Shown here in pieces: positions 1 through 9,366 of a stretch of 49,910 nt of DNA; within the stretch, counting starts at the first letter, position 1; every line of letters starts with the position of its first letter. The notes under the pieces were generated by a model. It was not told the origin of the DNA and made no database searches. It saw only the letters and a list, made by a program, of their open reading frames with translations. The DNA comes from Woeseiaceae bacterium. Lineage in GTDB: Bacteria > Pseudomonadota > Gammaproteobacteria > Steroidobacterales > Woeseiaceae. The position numbers and the translations under genes were made by a program. Location of the stretch: NCBI GenBank assembly GCA_028822065.1, contig JAPKEL010000010.1:1-49910 (forward strand). The letters are read 5' to 3'.

Positions 1-1085
1 AAGTGTCAAAAAACAGTCGTAGTGAAATTTTAATACCGATTTTGATGAAGTTACGTCAGCAGGCAAGAGAAGATGAACCAATCCAGATTGTATCTATTAG
101 TGGTGGAGTAAAAAGTCCTGGATCTTACCCACTTACAAAAAATGCAACCTTTTTTAGTCTAATAAAATTGGCTGGAGGATATACAGATGATGCATACGTA
201 GATAATGTAGAGCTGCGAAGGATTGACCTTACCGCAGATGGGTCTGCCGTAGTAGAGCTTTCAGATATTCGTTTAGGAGAAGCACTAAGTTCTAGTTTTT
301 TAATGAGTCGAGATCATCTTAGGGTCAGAAGAATAAGAGACTGGAATATAAAAGACATGGTAGAGATTACAGGTGAAATATATTTTCCAGGTGAATATTT
401 AATTAGCCCCGGTGAAACACTATCTTCTGTAATAGAAAGAGCTGGTGGCTTTACAGAAAACAGTTTTATTGAAGCTGGTTTATTTACTCGAGAGAATATT
501 AAGCTAAAGGAAAGAGAGCAGTTGCTTCTTTTGGGCGATACTATTCGCCGTGACCAGGCTGCTCGTTCAATGACTATGGAGAGTATAGGTACAGTAGAAA
601 TAGAGGCTGGTATTACAGCATTATTGGCAACTGAAGCTGTTGGGCGACTTATCATTGATTTACCTCGATTGCTAAGCGGGGATGTTACTGCAGACCTTAT
701 TTTAAAAAATGGAGATGTTCTTGATATACCAATGGTCAGCAATGCTGTGACAGTAGTTGGGGAAGTGCGACGAACTGGTAGTTTTATCCGCCAAGAATCA
801 TATACGTTAGATGATTATATAGAGTTGAGCGCAGGAATAACTGAAAGAGGAAACAAGAAGGGAATCTATGTAATAAGGGCTAACGGATCTGTTGATAGGC
901 TCAGAAATAATAAGAGCAGGTTATTACGGTTCTCTGATACAAATGACAATATCTTAGCAGGGGATACGATTGTTGTTCCTATAAAGTCATCCTATCAAAC
1001 TCCTTTAACTTTATACCGCACCGTTTCAACAGTTATTTTTCAAAGTCTTGCGTCATTAGCCGCATTTAGCACGTTAATAAATTAA
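1..1085 (+). CDS. Polysaccharide export protein with three SLBB domains, 5' partial
   Basis: The C-terminal 360 residues of a periplasmic/outer-membrane polysaccharide export protein of the Wza-like SLBB group. Three SLBB modules are visible, each with a GxVxxPGxYxL-type strand followed by a xxAGGxT turn: about residues 28-75, 119-166 and 248-295, counting from base 3. The C-terminus has a short hydrophobic segment. The open frame runs off the left edge; a GTG at base 3 could be read as a start, but the protein lacks the signal sequence and the N-terminal export domain of the family, so I treat it as truncated by the window. The next gene follows 6 bases after the stop, suggesting one polysaccharide operon. 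The exported polymer cannot be told from this. Confidence 0.8.
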   Translation, partial: VSKNSRSEILIPILMKLRQQAREDEPIQIVSISGGVKSPGSYPLTKNATFFSLIKLAGGYTDDAYVDNVELRRIDLTADGSAVVELSDIRLGEALSSSFLMSRDHLRVRRIRDWNIKDMVEITGEIYFPGEYLISPGETLSSVIERAGGFTENSFIEAGLFTRENIKLKEREQLLLLGDTIRRDQAARSMTMESIGTVEIEAGITALLATEAVGRLIIDLPRLLSGDVTADLILKNGDVLDIPMVSNAVTVVGEVRRTGSFIRQESYTLDDYIELSAGITERGNKKGIYVIRANGSVDRLRNNKSRLLRFSDTNDNILAGDTIVVPIKSSYQTPLTLYRTVSTVIFQSLASLAAFSTLIN

Positions 1086-1091
1086 TAATCA

Positions 1092-2198
1092 ATGCTCAAA
1101 AGATTATCTAAAGAGAGCGTTACCAATAATATTGTTCCCGTAATTGGATTAACGGTTATCGTTACAGGATTGCAGGGGCTAATCTCTGTATTTTTTTTAA
1201 TGTTTATCTCAAGATTGAATATTGGAAGAGACTCAGAATTTAAACATGGTGTTGCTTCAGGTAGCTCTAGGCTAGGCGGCATAGCAATTATTTTTTCGTT
1301 ATTAAGTGGAATTATAATTAATCTTTATTTAGATAATTCGCTTTTATTATCTAATTTAAGCAAATATATCGATAATATTTTACTTTTCTCACTATTAATT
1401 GGATTAATTGGATTGCTCGAAGATTTAAATCAAAACTTAACTTCATTTTTTAGATTATTGTTAATATTGATCTTTGTCGGCGTAGCTTTGGCGTTAATGC
1501 CTCAATTAATTCCTTTTGATTTACCTATTTTTGCAGGTATTAATGAGAAAAATAATTTTATATTTATTTATTTATTTACAGTAGTAATGATTGCCGGTTT
1601 TATTAATGCGGGTAATATTGCTGATGGTGCAAACGGTTTATTTCCATCGATATGTTTAGCGTTTTTTATTGTATGTTTTCTTATTGATCCATCGATATTT
1701 TATGTATCTTTAATAGTGAGTTTATTGACATTCACTATTTATAATGCTTCCACTGGAAGGATTTTTTTAGGTGATTTCGGCGCATATTTCTTATCAGCAA
1801 TAGTAGCTTTTTCGAGCCTAAATATTTTTATGAATTATGATGTTTCAGTTTTTCTATTTGCGTCTATATTGGTTTATCCTTGTTTTGAGCTTATTAGATC
1901 TTTGTTGGTTAGATTTTTTAACAATAAAGCTATAATGAGTCCAGATAACAATCATTTGCATAATCTAGTGAATCACTGTCTTCTGTCTTGGGGCTTTTCT
2001 ATGCATAAAGCAAATTCAATGACTGGATTGGGATTAGCTTTAATTAGCTCTGGCCCTCCTCTGTGTATGATTTACTTAAAAGTGCAGCCAACAGATAATC
2101 TGTGGTTCTACTTATTATTTTTTCAGTTATTATATTTGAGTATCATATATATGTTTTTGGGTAAATTATTTCAAAGAAAACGGGATTCACTGTTATAA
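1092..2198 (+). CDS. WecA/MraY-like polyprenyl-phosphate sugar-1-phosphate transferase (glycosyltransferase family 4)
   Basis: An integral membrane enzyme that would transfer a sugar-1-phosphate from a UDP-sugar to undecaprenyl phosphate, the first membrane step of surface polysaccharide synthesis. At 368 residues with about ten hydrophobic segments it has the family size. Motifs are in the right order: GGIAI at 62-66, LEDL at 109-112 (the acidic pair, E-D instead of D-D), NAGNIADGANGL at 172-183, FLGDFGA at 225-231 and HLH at 288-290. The E-D variant is, as I recall, common in the non-MraY branch. It lies 6 bases after the SLBB export gene. The sugar specificity cannot be read from sequence; a lipopolysaccharide or capsule role is inferred from the neighbour. 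Confidence 0.82.
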   Translation: MLKRLSKESVTNNIVPVIGLTVIVTGLQGLISVFFLMFISRLNIGRDSEFKHGVASGSSRLGGIAIIFSLLSGIIINLYLDNSLLLSNLSKYIDNILLFSLLIGLIGLLEDLNQNLTSFFRLLLILIFVGVALALMPQLIPFDLPIFAGINEKNNFIFIYLFTVVMIAGFINAGNIADGANGLFPSICLAFFIVCFLIDPSIFYVSLIVSLLTFTIYNASTGRIFLGDFGAYFLSAIVAFSSLNIFMNYDVSVFLFASILVYPCFELIRSLLVRFFNNKAIMSPDNNHLHNLVNHCLLSWGFSMHKANSMTGLGLALISSGPPLCMIYLKVQPTDNLWFYLLFFQLLYLSIIYMFLGKLFQRKRDSLL

Positions 2199-2199
2199 T
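2170..2199 (+). promoter_or_regulatory. Candidate sigma70 promoter for tRNA-Leu
   Basis: TTCAAA at 2170-2175 and a perfect TATAAT at 2194-2199 are separated by 18 bases. Transcription would begin near 2206, about 15 bases before the tRNA. The -10 box overlaps the stop codon of the preceding gene. The -35 match is moderate. Confidence 0.45.
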
Positions 2200-2221
2200 C
2201 TAATAAAATTTAATCTATAAA

Positions 2222-2306
2222 GCGAAAGTGGCGGAATTGGTAGACGCGCAGGATTTAGGTTTCTGTGGGGTAACCCGTGAGAGTTCGATTCTCTCCTTTC
2301 GCACCA
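2222..2306 (+). tRNA. tRNA-Leu (anticodon UAG)
   Basis: An 85-base tRNA with encoded CCA. Acceptor GCGAAAG at 2222-2228 pairs with CTTTCGC at 2296-2302. The anticodon stem CAGGA/TTCTG encloses loop TTTAGGT, giving anticodon TAG. The long variable arm is typical of leucine tRNA. It lies just upstream of tig, as in several gammaproteobacteria. Confidence 0.97.
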
Positions 2307-2338
2307 TCTAACATGTAATTAAATCTAATGGAAATAGT

Positions 2339-3625
2339 ATGACTAATGTTAAGTCGATTACTGAACTTAAAAAAGAAATGATTATCGAGATATCATCTGA
2401 ACTTATTGAAGAAGGAATCAATAAAAGGTTAATTGTTATTGGGCGAAAAGCAAAGATAAAGGGTTTTAGGCCTGGAAAAATACCTTCCAGCGTTGTTAGG
2501 CAGCATTATGGTGCTGAAGCAAGGCAGGAAGCTCTTTCAGAGCTTATTCAAAAATCTTATGCTGAAGCTATTAGTGAGAAGAAATTTCGCCCTGTAGGTT
2601 CACCACTGATAGAGCCTCAAGATAACAAAAAAAACAGTAATTTCTTTTATAAAGCAACATTTGAGACCTTTCCAGAAATAAAATTAAAAGGTCTTGATAA
2701 AATAAAGCTTGAAAAGCCAGAAGTAGATATTAGTGATAAAGATTTAAATGGAATGATGGAGAAGCTTAGGAAGCAAAAAAGGACATGGTCTCCTATTAAT
2801 AAAAAAAGTAGTGAGGGTGATCAAGTTACAATAGATTTTAAAGGGTTACTCAATGGTGATCTGATTCAAGGTGGTGAAGGAACAAATGTACCGGTAATTT
2901 TAGGTGAAGGTCAAATGCTACCAGATTTTGAAAAAGCCTTGTACGGCCTAAAATCGGGTGATAAAAAGTTATTTAAAGTAAAGTTCCCAAAAGATTATCA
3001 TTCTGAAGAGCTGTCAGGAAAGAAAGTCGATTTTGAAGCGAATGTTAAAAATGTTGAAGAGGCTGTATTACCTTCGCTTGATGATAAATTAGCAGAAGAA
3101 TTTGGTGTTAAGGAAGGCGGTATAGATAAGTTAAAATCTGATGTTAAGGAAAATATGCATCGGGAAGTTGATCAAAGGGTTGTGCAAGATATAAAAGAGC
3201 AGGTAATGAATAATCTACTTGAATCAAATAAAATTGAAATACCTGAAGTGATGCATAACAATGAAATTAGTAATATGCAAAAAGAATCAATGCGCCAAAT
3301 GGGTATTAAGGATGGTGAGGAGTTGCCACCTGCTGAAAATTATACTGAGGTGGCAGCAAGAAGAGTTAGACTAGGGTTGCTATTGAGTCAGTTTATTGAA
3401 GATAATTCACTGAGTGTAGATTCCAAAAAGGTGCGAGAGAGGATTGAAGAAATGTGCGCTGGCTATGAAAATCCATCAGCAATGATTGAACAATATATGG
3501 GCAATCCTCAGTTCATTTCGCAAATAGAGCCAATTGTCATAGAAGAGCAAGCTATCTCTTTGATAGCTGAAAAGGCTAAAGAAAAAATAAAAAAAATTAG
3601 TTTTACTAAATATATGGATAAATAA
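2339..3625 (+). CDS. tig: Trigger factor, ribosome-associated chaperone
   Basis: Binds at the ribosomal exit tunnel and shields nascent chains. The ribosome-binding signature GFRPGKIP is at residues 42-49, inside the N-terminal tail domain. An FKBP-type prolyl isomerase domain follows at about 155-240, then the helical C-terminal chaperone domain. The 428 residues match the family length of about 430. The ATG at 2339 has only a weak upstream GGA. The gene heads the tig-clpP-clpX-lon block; 47 bases separate it from clpP, so the two may be cotranscribed. Confidence 0.96.
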   Translation: MTNVKSITELKKEMIIEISSELIEEGINKRLIVIGRKAKIKGFRPGKIPSSVVRQHYGAEARQEALSELIQKSYAEAISEKKFRPVGSPLIEPQDNKKNSNFFYKATFETFPEIKLKGLDKIKLEKPEVDISDKDLNGMMEKLRKQKRTWSPINKKSSEGDQVTIDFKGLLNGDLIQGGEGTNVPVILGEGQMLPDFEKALYGLKSGDKKLFKVKFPKDYHSEELSGKKVDFEANVKNVEEAVLPSLDDKLAEEFGVKEGGIDKLKSDVKENMHREVDQRVVQDIKEQVMNNLLESNKIEIPEVMHNNEISNMQKESMRQMGIKDGEELPPAENYTEVAARRVRLGLLLSQFIEDNSLSVDSKKVRERIEEMCAGYENPSAMIEQYMGNPQFISQIEPIVIEEQAISLIAEKAKEKIKKISFTKYMDK

Positions 3626-3672
3626 TCAAGGCTTGTTAGGCTTGAGAAAGCATAAAGTTATAGGTTGTTAAT

Positions 3673-4275
3673 ATGAAAACAAAAGCATTAAATCTCATAC
3701 CGATGGTCGTTGAACAGAATTCGAGAGGAGAGCGAGCATACGATATCTATTCACGCTTACTTAAAGAGCGGGTCGTATTTATTGTTGGGCCTGTTGAAGA
3801 TTACATGGCCAATGTGGTGGTTGCTCAGTTACTTTATCTAGAGTCTGAGAATCCTGAAAAAGATATTCATATATATATCAATTCCCCTGGAGGGTCTGTC
3901 ACTGCTGGCTTAGCGATATATGATACTATGCAATTTATTAGTTGCGACGTAAGTACTATATGTATTGGTCAGGCAGCCAGCATGGGCGCTTTATTATTAG
4001 GCGGCGGAACCAAAGATAAGCGTTTTGCTTTACCGCATTCCCGAATCATGGTTCACCAACCTAGTGCTGGGTATCAAGGTCAAGCTACCGATATTGATAT
4101 TCACGCAAAAGAAGTTTTGGAGTTAAAGCATCGGTTGAATAAAATTATGGCTTTACATACTGGACAAAAAATAAACAAAATTGAAAAAGACTTAGAGAGG
4201 GATAATTTTATGAGCTCTAGTAATGCAGTTGAATACGGTTTAATCGATTCTGTTTTAACTAAAAGAAAAAAATAG
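3673..4275 (+). CDS. clpP: ATP-dependent Clp protease proteolytic subunit ClpP
   Basis: Serine peptidase that forms the double-heptamer chamber served by ClpX. The catalytic triad is Ser103 (in GQAASMGA), His128 (in MVHQP) and Asp177 (in ERDNFMS); the spacings 25 and 49 equal those of the E. coli enzyme. The length of 200 residues, with a short N-terminal propeptide-like stretch, is normal. The start is the ATG at 3673, without a strong ribosome binding site. The ClpX gene follows after 108 bases. Confidence 0.97.
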   Translation: MKTKALNLIPMVVEQNSRGERAYDIYSRLLKERVVFIVGPVEDYMANVVVAQLLYLESENPEKDIHIYINSPGGSVTAGLAIYDTMQFISCDVSTICIGQAASMGALLLGGGTKDKRFALPHSRIMVHQPSAGYQGQATDIDIHAKEVLELKHRLNKIMALHTGQKINKIEKDLERDNFMSSSNAVEYGLIDSVLTKRKK

Positions 4276-4383
4276 AAAATCATCTAACCAAGATATTTTG
4301 TATGGAATTTCCAGTAAATAAGTTATATATTGTCTTAAATAAAATGATTAAGTTAATGAATTTATTAGTATTGAGGTGGTTTA

Positions 4384-5691
4384 ATGAGTGATGATATCAC
4401 TAAAGACAAAGAAGATAATAAGTTACTGTATTGTTCTTTTTGTGGCAAGAGTCAGCATGAAGTCCGGAAATTAATCGCTGGACCTTCTGTTTTTATATGT
4501 GATGAATGTGTTGATTTATGTAATGACATTATCAAAGAAGAGCTTGATGAGATTAGTGATATCGGTGAATTTCAATTACCAGTGCCAATGGAAATCAAAG
4601 AGACTCTTGATGAATATGTTATCGGTCAAAATGAAGCAAAGAAAGTGCTATCAGTTGCTGTCTATAACCATTACAAGCGTTTAAGTGAGAATTCAAATGA
4701 AAAACGAGATGTTGATCAAGTTGAACTAGCTAAAAGTAATATTCTTCTAATTGGACCCACGGGTTGCGGTAAAACACTCTTAGCTGAAACACTTGCACGA
4801 TTATTGAATGTACCTTTTACCATAGCTGATGCCACTACACTTACTGAAGCAGGGTATGTTGGTGAGGATGTCGAAAATATTATCCAAAAACTATTGCAAA
4901 AATGTGATTACGATGTGGAGCGCGCTCAGACTGGTATTGTTTATATTGACGAAATCGATAAAGTTTCAAGAAAGTCTGATAACCCTTCCATCACCAGAGA
5001 TGTATCCGGAGAAGGTGTCCAACAAGCCCTGCTTAAATTGATTGAGGGAACCATTGCATCCGTTCCACCACAAGGTGGAAGAAAGCACCCACAACAAGAA
5101 TTTCTACAAGTGGATACCAGTAATATCTTATTCATATGCGGCGGTGCATTTGCAGGGCTAGAGAAAATTATACAAAAGCGTTCCACCAAAACGGGAATTG
5201 GTTTTGTTGCTGAAGTCAATGTAGATAGTGAAAAGAAAAATATCGGCGAGTTACTCGATAAAGCTGAACCAGAAGATCTTATACGTTTTGGCTTAATTCC
5301 TGAATTTGTGGGTCGTTTGCCCGTCGTAGCTACTTTGCATGAGCTCGATAAAGATGCGTTGGTGAGGATATTATTAGAGCCAAAAAATGCCCTAACCAAG
5401 CAATATAAGAAGTTATTTGATATGGAGGGTATAGAATTAGATTTTCGTGATGATGCAATTAGAGAAATAGCAATAAGAGCAATAGAGCGAAAAACAGGTG
5501 CAAGAGGCCTGAGGACAATCTTAGAAAAAGTTCTACTGAATACCATGTTTGACTTACCATCAAGCAAGACTGTCAAAAAAGTAGTTCTAGATGCGACTGT
5601 TATTTCTGGTGAAAACGAGCCGTATCTAATTCATGATAATGAGATAAATGAAAAGATTGCCTCAAAAATAAAAAAAACTGCTATTAATTAG
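4384..5691 (+). CDS. clpX: Clp protease ATP-binding subunit ClpX
   Basis: AAA+ unfoldase that recognises substrates and feeds them to ClpP. The N-terminal zinc finger uses Cys17, Cys20, Cys39 and Cys42. Walker A is GPTGCGKT at 124-131 and Walker B is IVYIDEID at 185-192. The pore loop GYVG is at 157-160, the RKH loop at 233-235, and the IGF loop that docks on ClpP at 272-274. Length 435 is slightly over the usual 424. The ATG at 4384 is preceded by a GAGGTGG ribosome binding site. All functional elements are intact. Confidence 0.97.
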   Translation: MSDDITKDKEDNKLLYCSFCGKSQHEVRKLIAGPSVFICDECVDLCNDIIKEELDEISDIGEFQLPVPMEIKETLDEYVIGQNEAKKVLSVAVYNHYKRLSENSNEKRDVDQVELAKSNILLIGPTGCGKTLLAETLARLLNVPFTIADATTLTEAGYVGEDVENIIQKLLQKCDYDVERAQTGIVYIDEIDKVSRKSDNPSITRDVSGEGVQQALLKLIEGTIASVPPQGGRKHPQQEFLQVDTSNILFICGGAFAGLEKIIQKRSTKTGIGFVAEVNVDSEKKNIGELLDKAEPEDLIRFGLIPEFVGRLPVVATLHELDKDALVRILLEPKNALTKQYKKLFDMEGIELDFRDDAIREIAIRAIERKTGARGLRTILEKVLLNTMFDLPSSKTVKKVVLDATVISGENEPYLIHDNEINEKIASKIKKTAIN

Positions 5692-5836
5692 CTCTAAACA
5701 AAAGCTTTAATAGAGATTGGTTGAAATTATTTCATGCATCAGATTTTCAGGTCCTTGATATTTGTATTTTAGGACATACTTAATAATCTAACTATAAGAA
5801 ATGATCAAAGTAAAACTTATATAAGGATGTATTAAA

Positions 5837-8260
5837 TTGCCTAAAACTTCGTTAAATACGGCACAGAGTCAAAATTCTCTCTCAGTTCTTCCATTGCGCG
5901 ATGTAGTTGTATTTCCTAATATGGTGATTCCGCTTTTTGTTGGGCGAGAAAATTCAATCGTTGCACTTGATATTGCAATGAATTCAGGTAAGGAGATTCT
6001 GTTAGTTTCCCAAAAAACAGCAGATATAGACGAACCGTCTGTTGATGATCTTTATGAGATAGGTACGCTATCAAAGATATTACAATTATTAAAACTTCCA
6101 GATGGTACGGTGAAGGTCCTTGTTGAAGGGTCAAAAAGAATTAAGGTTCTAAATTTGAAATTTGAAGAGTGCTTCAAAGCTGATTATGAAATTCTCACGG
6201 ACGATGAATATGATAATCGAGAGATTGACGTCTTATCCAGAGCATTGGTATCTCAATTTGAACAGTACTTGAAGCTTAATAAAAAAATACCACCAGAGGT
6301 ACTGACTTCAATTTCAGGTATAGACGATGCCTGCAAACTCAGTGACACAATTACCGCACATATCCCTCTAAAACTTAAAGAAAAACAGAAAATTCTTGAA
6401 ATTCATAATGTTAAGCAAAGATTAGAGCATCTTTTGGAGGTAATTCAAGGTGAAATTGATGTTTTGCAAGTAGAGAAACAAGTAAGAATTCGTGTTAAAT
6501 CCCAAATGGAAAAAAGCCAGCGTGAATATTATCTAAATGAGCAAATGAAAGCGATTCAAAGTGAGCTTGGAGATATTGAAAACACCTCCAATGATCTAGG
6601 TGATTTAGAGTCTAAAATTAATGATTCAGGGATGACTGAAGAAGCTTCTGATAAGGCTCTAGCAGAGTTAAATAAATTAAAATTAATGTCACCAATGTCT
6701 GCTGAAGCAACAGTCGTAAGAAATTATCTCGATTGCTTAGTGAAAGTTCCATGGAAGAAAAAAAGTAAAATATTTCGAGATATTGGGAAAGCTGAAAATA
6801 TTCTTCATGAAGATCATTATGGCTTAGATAAAGTAAAAGAAAGAATCCTTGAATATCTTGCGGTGCAGCAACGCGTAAAAAAACTAAAAGGCCCAATATT
6901 ATGCTTAGTGGGTCCTCCTGGTGTAGGTAAAACCTCCCTTGGAAAAAGTATTGCAAGAGCAACCAATCGTAATTTTATTAGAATGTCTTTAGGCGGTGTG
7001 CGTGATGAGGCTGAAATAAGAGGACATCGCAGAACTTATATTGGCTCTATGCCTGGAAAGATTATTCAAAATTTATCTAAAGTTAAGACAAAAAATCCCC
7101 TTTTTCTCTTGGATGAAATTGATAAAATGGCAATGGATTTTCGCGGTGACCCATCTTCTGCTTTGCTTGAGGTGCTTGATCCTGAGCAGAATCATACTTT
7201 TGCTGACCACTATCTCGAGGTTGACTATGACCTATCAGACGTAATGTTTGTGTGTACAGCGAATAGTTTGGATATACCGGCTCCACTAATGGACCGTATG
7301 GAGATTATAAGAATTCCTGGGTACACGGAAGATGAAAAACTTAATATAGCTCGAAAATATTTACTACCCAAGCAGTATCGCGAAAATGGTCTAAAGGCTG
7401 GCGAGTTAACAATAAAGATGCCTGCAATTACTAGTATCATTCAGAAGTATACAAGAGAAGCTGGCGTTCGAGGCTTGGAGCGGGCTATATCAAAAGTATG
7501 TAGAAAAGCCGTAAAGTACCTTCTATCGGCACCAATTAATAAGCCCATTAAAATAACATCAAGAAATTTAAAAAAATACTTAGGTGTACCACAATATAAT
7601 TATAAAATTGCAGAAAATAAAAATCAGGTAGGCCAAGTTAATGGTTTGGCTTGGACTCAGGTTGGCGGGGAAATCCTAACAATTGAAACAACTGTTGTTC
7701 CCGGTAAAGGAAAGTTAATTCATACTGGGAAGCTTGGCTCTGTAATGACCGAGTCGATTCAAGCGGCAATGACAGTGGTTCGGAGTCGGTCAGTTATACT
7801 CAATTTAAAAGAAGATTTCCATAAATTATACGATGTGCACGTGCATGTACCTGAAGGAGCGACTCCAAAAGATGGCCCAAGCGCGGGAGTTGGTATGTGT
7901 ACAGCATTAGTTTCTGCCCTCACTAATATCCCGGTGAGATGTGATATTGCGATGACTGGGGAGATTACATTAAGGGGTGAGATACTGGCTATAGGTGGGT
8001 TAAAGGAAAAGCTTTTAGCTGCTCATAGAGGCGGTATAAAAACTGTACTAATACCTCATGAAAATGAGAAGGATTTAATAGAAATACCGAATAACATCAA
8101 AGGTAAATTGAAGATACTTCCAGTAAAATGGATAGATGAAGTATTAGAAAAAGCACTTGTACATTCGCCTGTATCCTTGGCCCAAAACACAACACAAGAA
8201 ACTGCAAAATCATCACTTGAAAATACACAAAATACCGAAGATTTGATTAGGCCGCATTAG
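5837..8260 (+). CDS. lon: ATP-dependent endopeptidase Lon
   Basis: Cytoplasmic AAA+ protease that degrades damaged and regulatory proteins. The LON substrate-binding domain occupies about 1-205 and is followed by a coiled-coil stretch. Walker A is GPPGVGKT at 359-366 and Walker B is FLLDEID at 423-429. The catalytic dyad is Ser682 (in KDGPSAG) and Lys725 (in GGLKEKLL), 43 residues apart as in E. coli. The start is a TTG at 5837: an AAGGA ribosome binding site at 5823-5827 lies 9 bases upstream, and the peptide [10 protein letters not shown] leads straight into the domain. A rare start codon may keep Lon levels low (inference). Confidence 0.96.
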   Translation: MPKTSLNTAQSQNSLSVLPLRDVVVFPNMVIPLFVGRENSIVALDIAMNSGKEILLVSQKTADIDEPSVDDLYEIGTLSKILQLLKLPDGTVKVLVEGSKRIKVLNLKFEECFKADYEILTDDEYDNREIDVLSRALVSQFEQYLKLNKKIPPEVLTSISGIDDACKLSDTITAHIPLKLKEKQKILEIHNVKQRLEHLLEVIQGEIDVLQVEKQVRIRVKSQMEKSQREYYLNEQMKAIQSELGDIENTSNDLGDLESKINDSGMTEEASDKALAELNKLKLMSPMSAEATVVRNYLDCLVKVPWKKKSKIFRDIGKAENILHEDHYGLDKVKERILEYLAVQQRVKKLKGPILCLVGPPGVGKTSLGKSIARATNRNFIRMSLGGVRDEAEIRGHRRTYIGSMPGKIIQNLSKVKTKNPLFLLDEIDKMAMDFRGDPSSALLEVLDPEQNHTFADHYLEVDYDLSDVMFVCTANSLDIPAPLMDRMEIIRIPGYTEDEKLNIARKYLLPKQYRENGLKAGELTIKMPAITSIIQKYTREAGVRGLERAISKVCRKAVKYLLSAPINKPIKITSRNLKKYLGVPQYNYKIAENKNQVGQVNGLAWTQVGGEILTIETTVVPGKGKLIHTGKLGSVMTESIQAAMTVVRSRSVILNLKEDFHKLYDVHVHVPEGATPKDGPSAGVGMCTALVSALTNIPVRCDIAMTGEITLRGEILAIGGLKEKLLAAHRGGIKTVLIPHENEKDLIEIPNNIKGKLKILPVKWIDEVLEKALVHSPVSLAQNTTQETAKSSLENTQNTEDLIRPH

Positions 8261-8290
8261 TAGCTGAAAACCCTAATTATAAAGCATTTG

Positions 8291-8319
8291 TTGACGATAA
8301 GAGGGTCACTTGGTATAAA
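8291..8319 (+). promoter_or_regulatory. Sigma70 promoter for hupB
   Basis: TTGACG at 8291-8296, a 17-base spacer and TATAAA at 8314-8319 form a near-consensus promoter just after lon. Transcription would start near 8326, leaving a leader of about 126 bases before the hupB ATG at 8453. HU can therefore be expressed independently of lon. Confidence 0.65.
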
Positions 8320-8452
8320 TGATATACAGTTAGATGGTTTTAAAAAATACGCTTAGTTTTGAAATGAAAATAACCGATTTTTTTAGCTTCTCTTAACTAA
8401 AATACGCAGAGTTTTCTGTAATTATAATTACTAAAATATAAAGGAAAGCAAT

Positions 8453-8731
8453 ATGAATAAGGGAGATTTGATAGATTCAGTCGCTAGTGCAGCAAATATG
8501 TCAAAAGCAGATGCTGGTAGAGCCGTAGATGCCATTTTAGGAAGTGTTTCATCAACACTAAGAAGTGGCGGTTCAGTTTCTTTAGTGGGATTTGGTACAT
8601 TCTCTGTTAGTGCTAGAGCTGCTCGACAAGGTCGAAATCCTCAAACTGGAGAACCTATTCAAATAGCGGCATGCAATGTCGCAAAATTCAAGGCTGGTAA
8701 AGGTCTTAAGGATGCCGTAAACTCCGGCTAA
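8453..8731 (+). CDS. hupB: DNA-binding protein HU-beta
   Basis: Small histone-like protein that bends DNA and organises the nucleoid. The 92 residues cover the whole family: N-terminal helical dimerisation part, GFGTFSV turn at about 47-53, then the beta arm with [11 protein letters not shown] and the closing [12 protein letters not shown]. An AAGGAA ribosome binding site lies 6 bases before the ATG. Its position after lon is conserved in gammaproteobacteria and supports the hupB rather than hupA name. Confidence 0.95.
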   Translation: MNKGDLIDSVASAANMSKADAGRAVDAILGSVSSTLRSGGSVSLVGFGTFSVSARAARQGRNPQTGEPIQIAACNVAKFKAGKGLKDAVNSG

Positions 8732-8829
8732 ATCTAAGTTAGAGATTATAGGGAATTAAATTAAATTCTCGATAATAGGCGGTTTAGTTGAAAATGCTGC
8801 TCAATGTAGTTTTTTAGCTTGATCCGACT

Positions 8830-8905
8830 GGGTGCTTAGCTCAGCTGGTAGAGCATCGCCCTTACAAGGCGAGGGTCGGGGGTTCGATCCCCTCAGCACC
8901 CACCA
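8830..8905 (+). tRNA. tRNA-Val (anticodon UAC)
   Basis: A 76-base tRNA with encoded CCA. Acceptor GGGTGCT (8830-8836) pairs with AGCACCC (8895-8901). Anticodon stem TCGCC/GGCGA encloses CTTACAA, giving TAC. The T arm carries GGTTCGATCC. It lies between hupB and ppiD. Confidence 0.97.
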
Positions 8906-8916
8906 AGTAAAATGAA

Positions 8917-8993
8917 GGAGTGGTAGTTCAGCTGGTTAGAATATCGGCCTGTCACGCCGGGGGTCGCGGGTTCGAATCCCGTCCACTCCGCCA
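8917..8993 (+). tRNA. tRNA-Asp (anticodon GUC)
   Basis: A 77-base tRNA with encoded CCA. Acceptor GGAGTGG (8917-8923) pairs with CCACTCC (8983-8989), with discriminator G. The anticodon loop CTGTCAC gives GTC. It lies 11 bases after tRNA-Val, so the two are likely processed from one transcript. Confidence 0.97.
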
Positions 8994-9004
8994 TTTATTC
9001 TGAG

Positions 9005-9036
9005 GCCCTGATAATTCAGGGCTTTCAGGTTTTTGG
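9005..9036 (+). terminator. Rho-independent terminator after the tRNA pair
   Basis: GCCCTGA at 9005-9011, a TAAT loop and TCAGGGC at 9016-9022 form a perfect 7-bp G+C-rich hairpin, followed by a T-rich tail (TTTCAGGTTTTT). It starts 11 bases after tRNA-Asp and probably ends the hupB/tRNA transcripts. Confidence 0.75.
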
Positions 9037-9366
9037 AAGACCTAAATTTATATAATATGTTTCTGGTTGTGCGAAAATTTACTTGTTTTGTTGCAAGAAT
9101 TTAAACTAACAGTTATTAGCAGAAAATAAGCTAGTAGTGTCTTTTGCTATAGTCTTTGTCTATAATAATTGTCTATCATCATAGATCATTATTGATGGGT
9201 GGTTAGGTATATATAAAATGTTTAAAGTAATGTATCCATAACTGTAAGTGTTTTTAAGTGATTCAGGAAAATTTATAGGTAAGGAGTTTCGGTAGGTTAA
9301 TTCTGCTTACTCCTTCATTTTGAAACAAGGGTCCTAGCGGACCCTTTATTTAAAAGAAAATTCATT
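9037..9366. other. Gene-free stretch upstream of ppiD with promoter-like and hairpin elements
   Basis: I see no credible protein gene here. It holds a TATAAT at 9161-9166 with only a poor -35 match. Further on, AAGGAGT near 9281 can pair with ACTCCTT around 9310. A terminator-like hairpin follows at 9327-9346. The arrangement would suit a small RNA of about 170 bases, or the leader of ppiD with an attenuator. Confidence 0.35.
9327..9352 (+). terminator. Terminator-like hairpin just before ppiD
   Basis: AAGGGTCC at 9327-9334, a TAGC loop and GGACCCTT at 9339-9346 make a perfect 8-bp stem followed by TATTT. It ends about 15 bases before the ppiD start codon, so it must act either on an upstream short transcript or as an attenuator. 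Confidence 0.55.

Noticed and set aside
314-742. ORF of 142 codons on the minus strand inside the SLBB gene
   Set aside because: It lies wholly opposite a clear SLBB protein and shows low-complexity, serine-rich sequence typical of antisense frames. The same holds for other antisense ORFs, for example 4941-5576 and 17194-17565.
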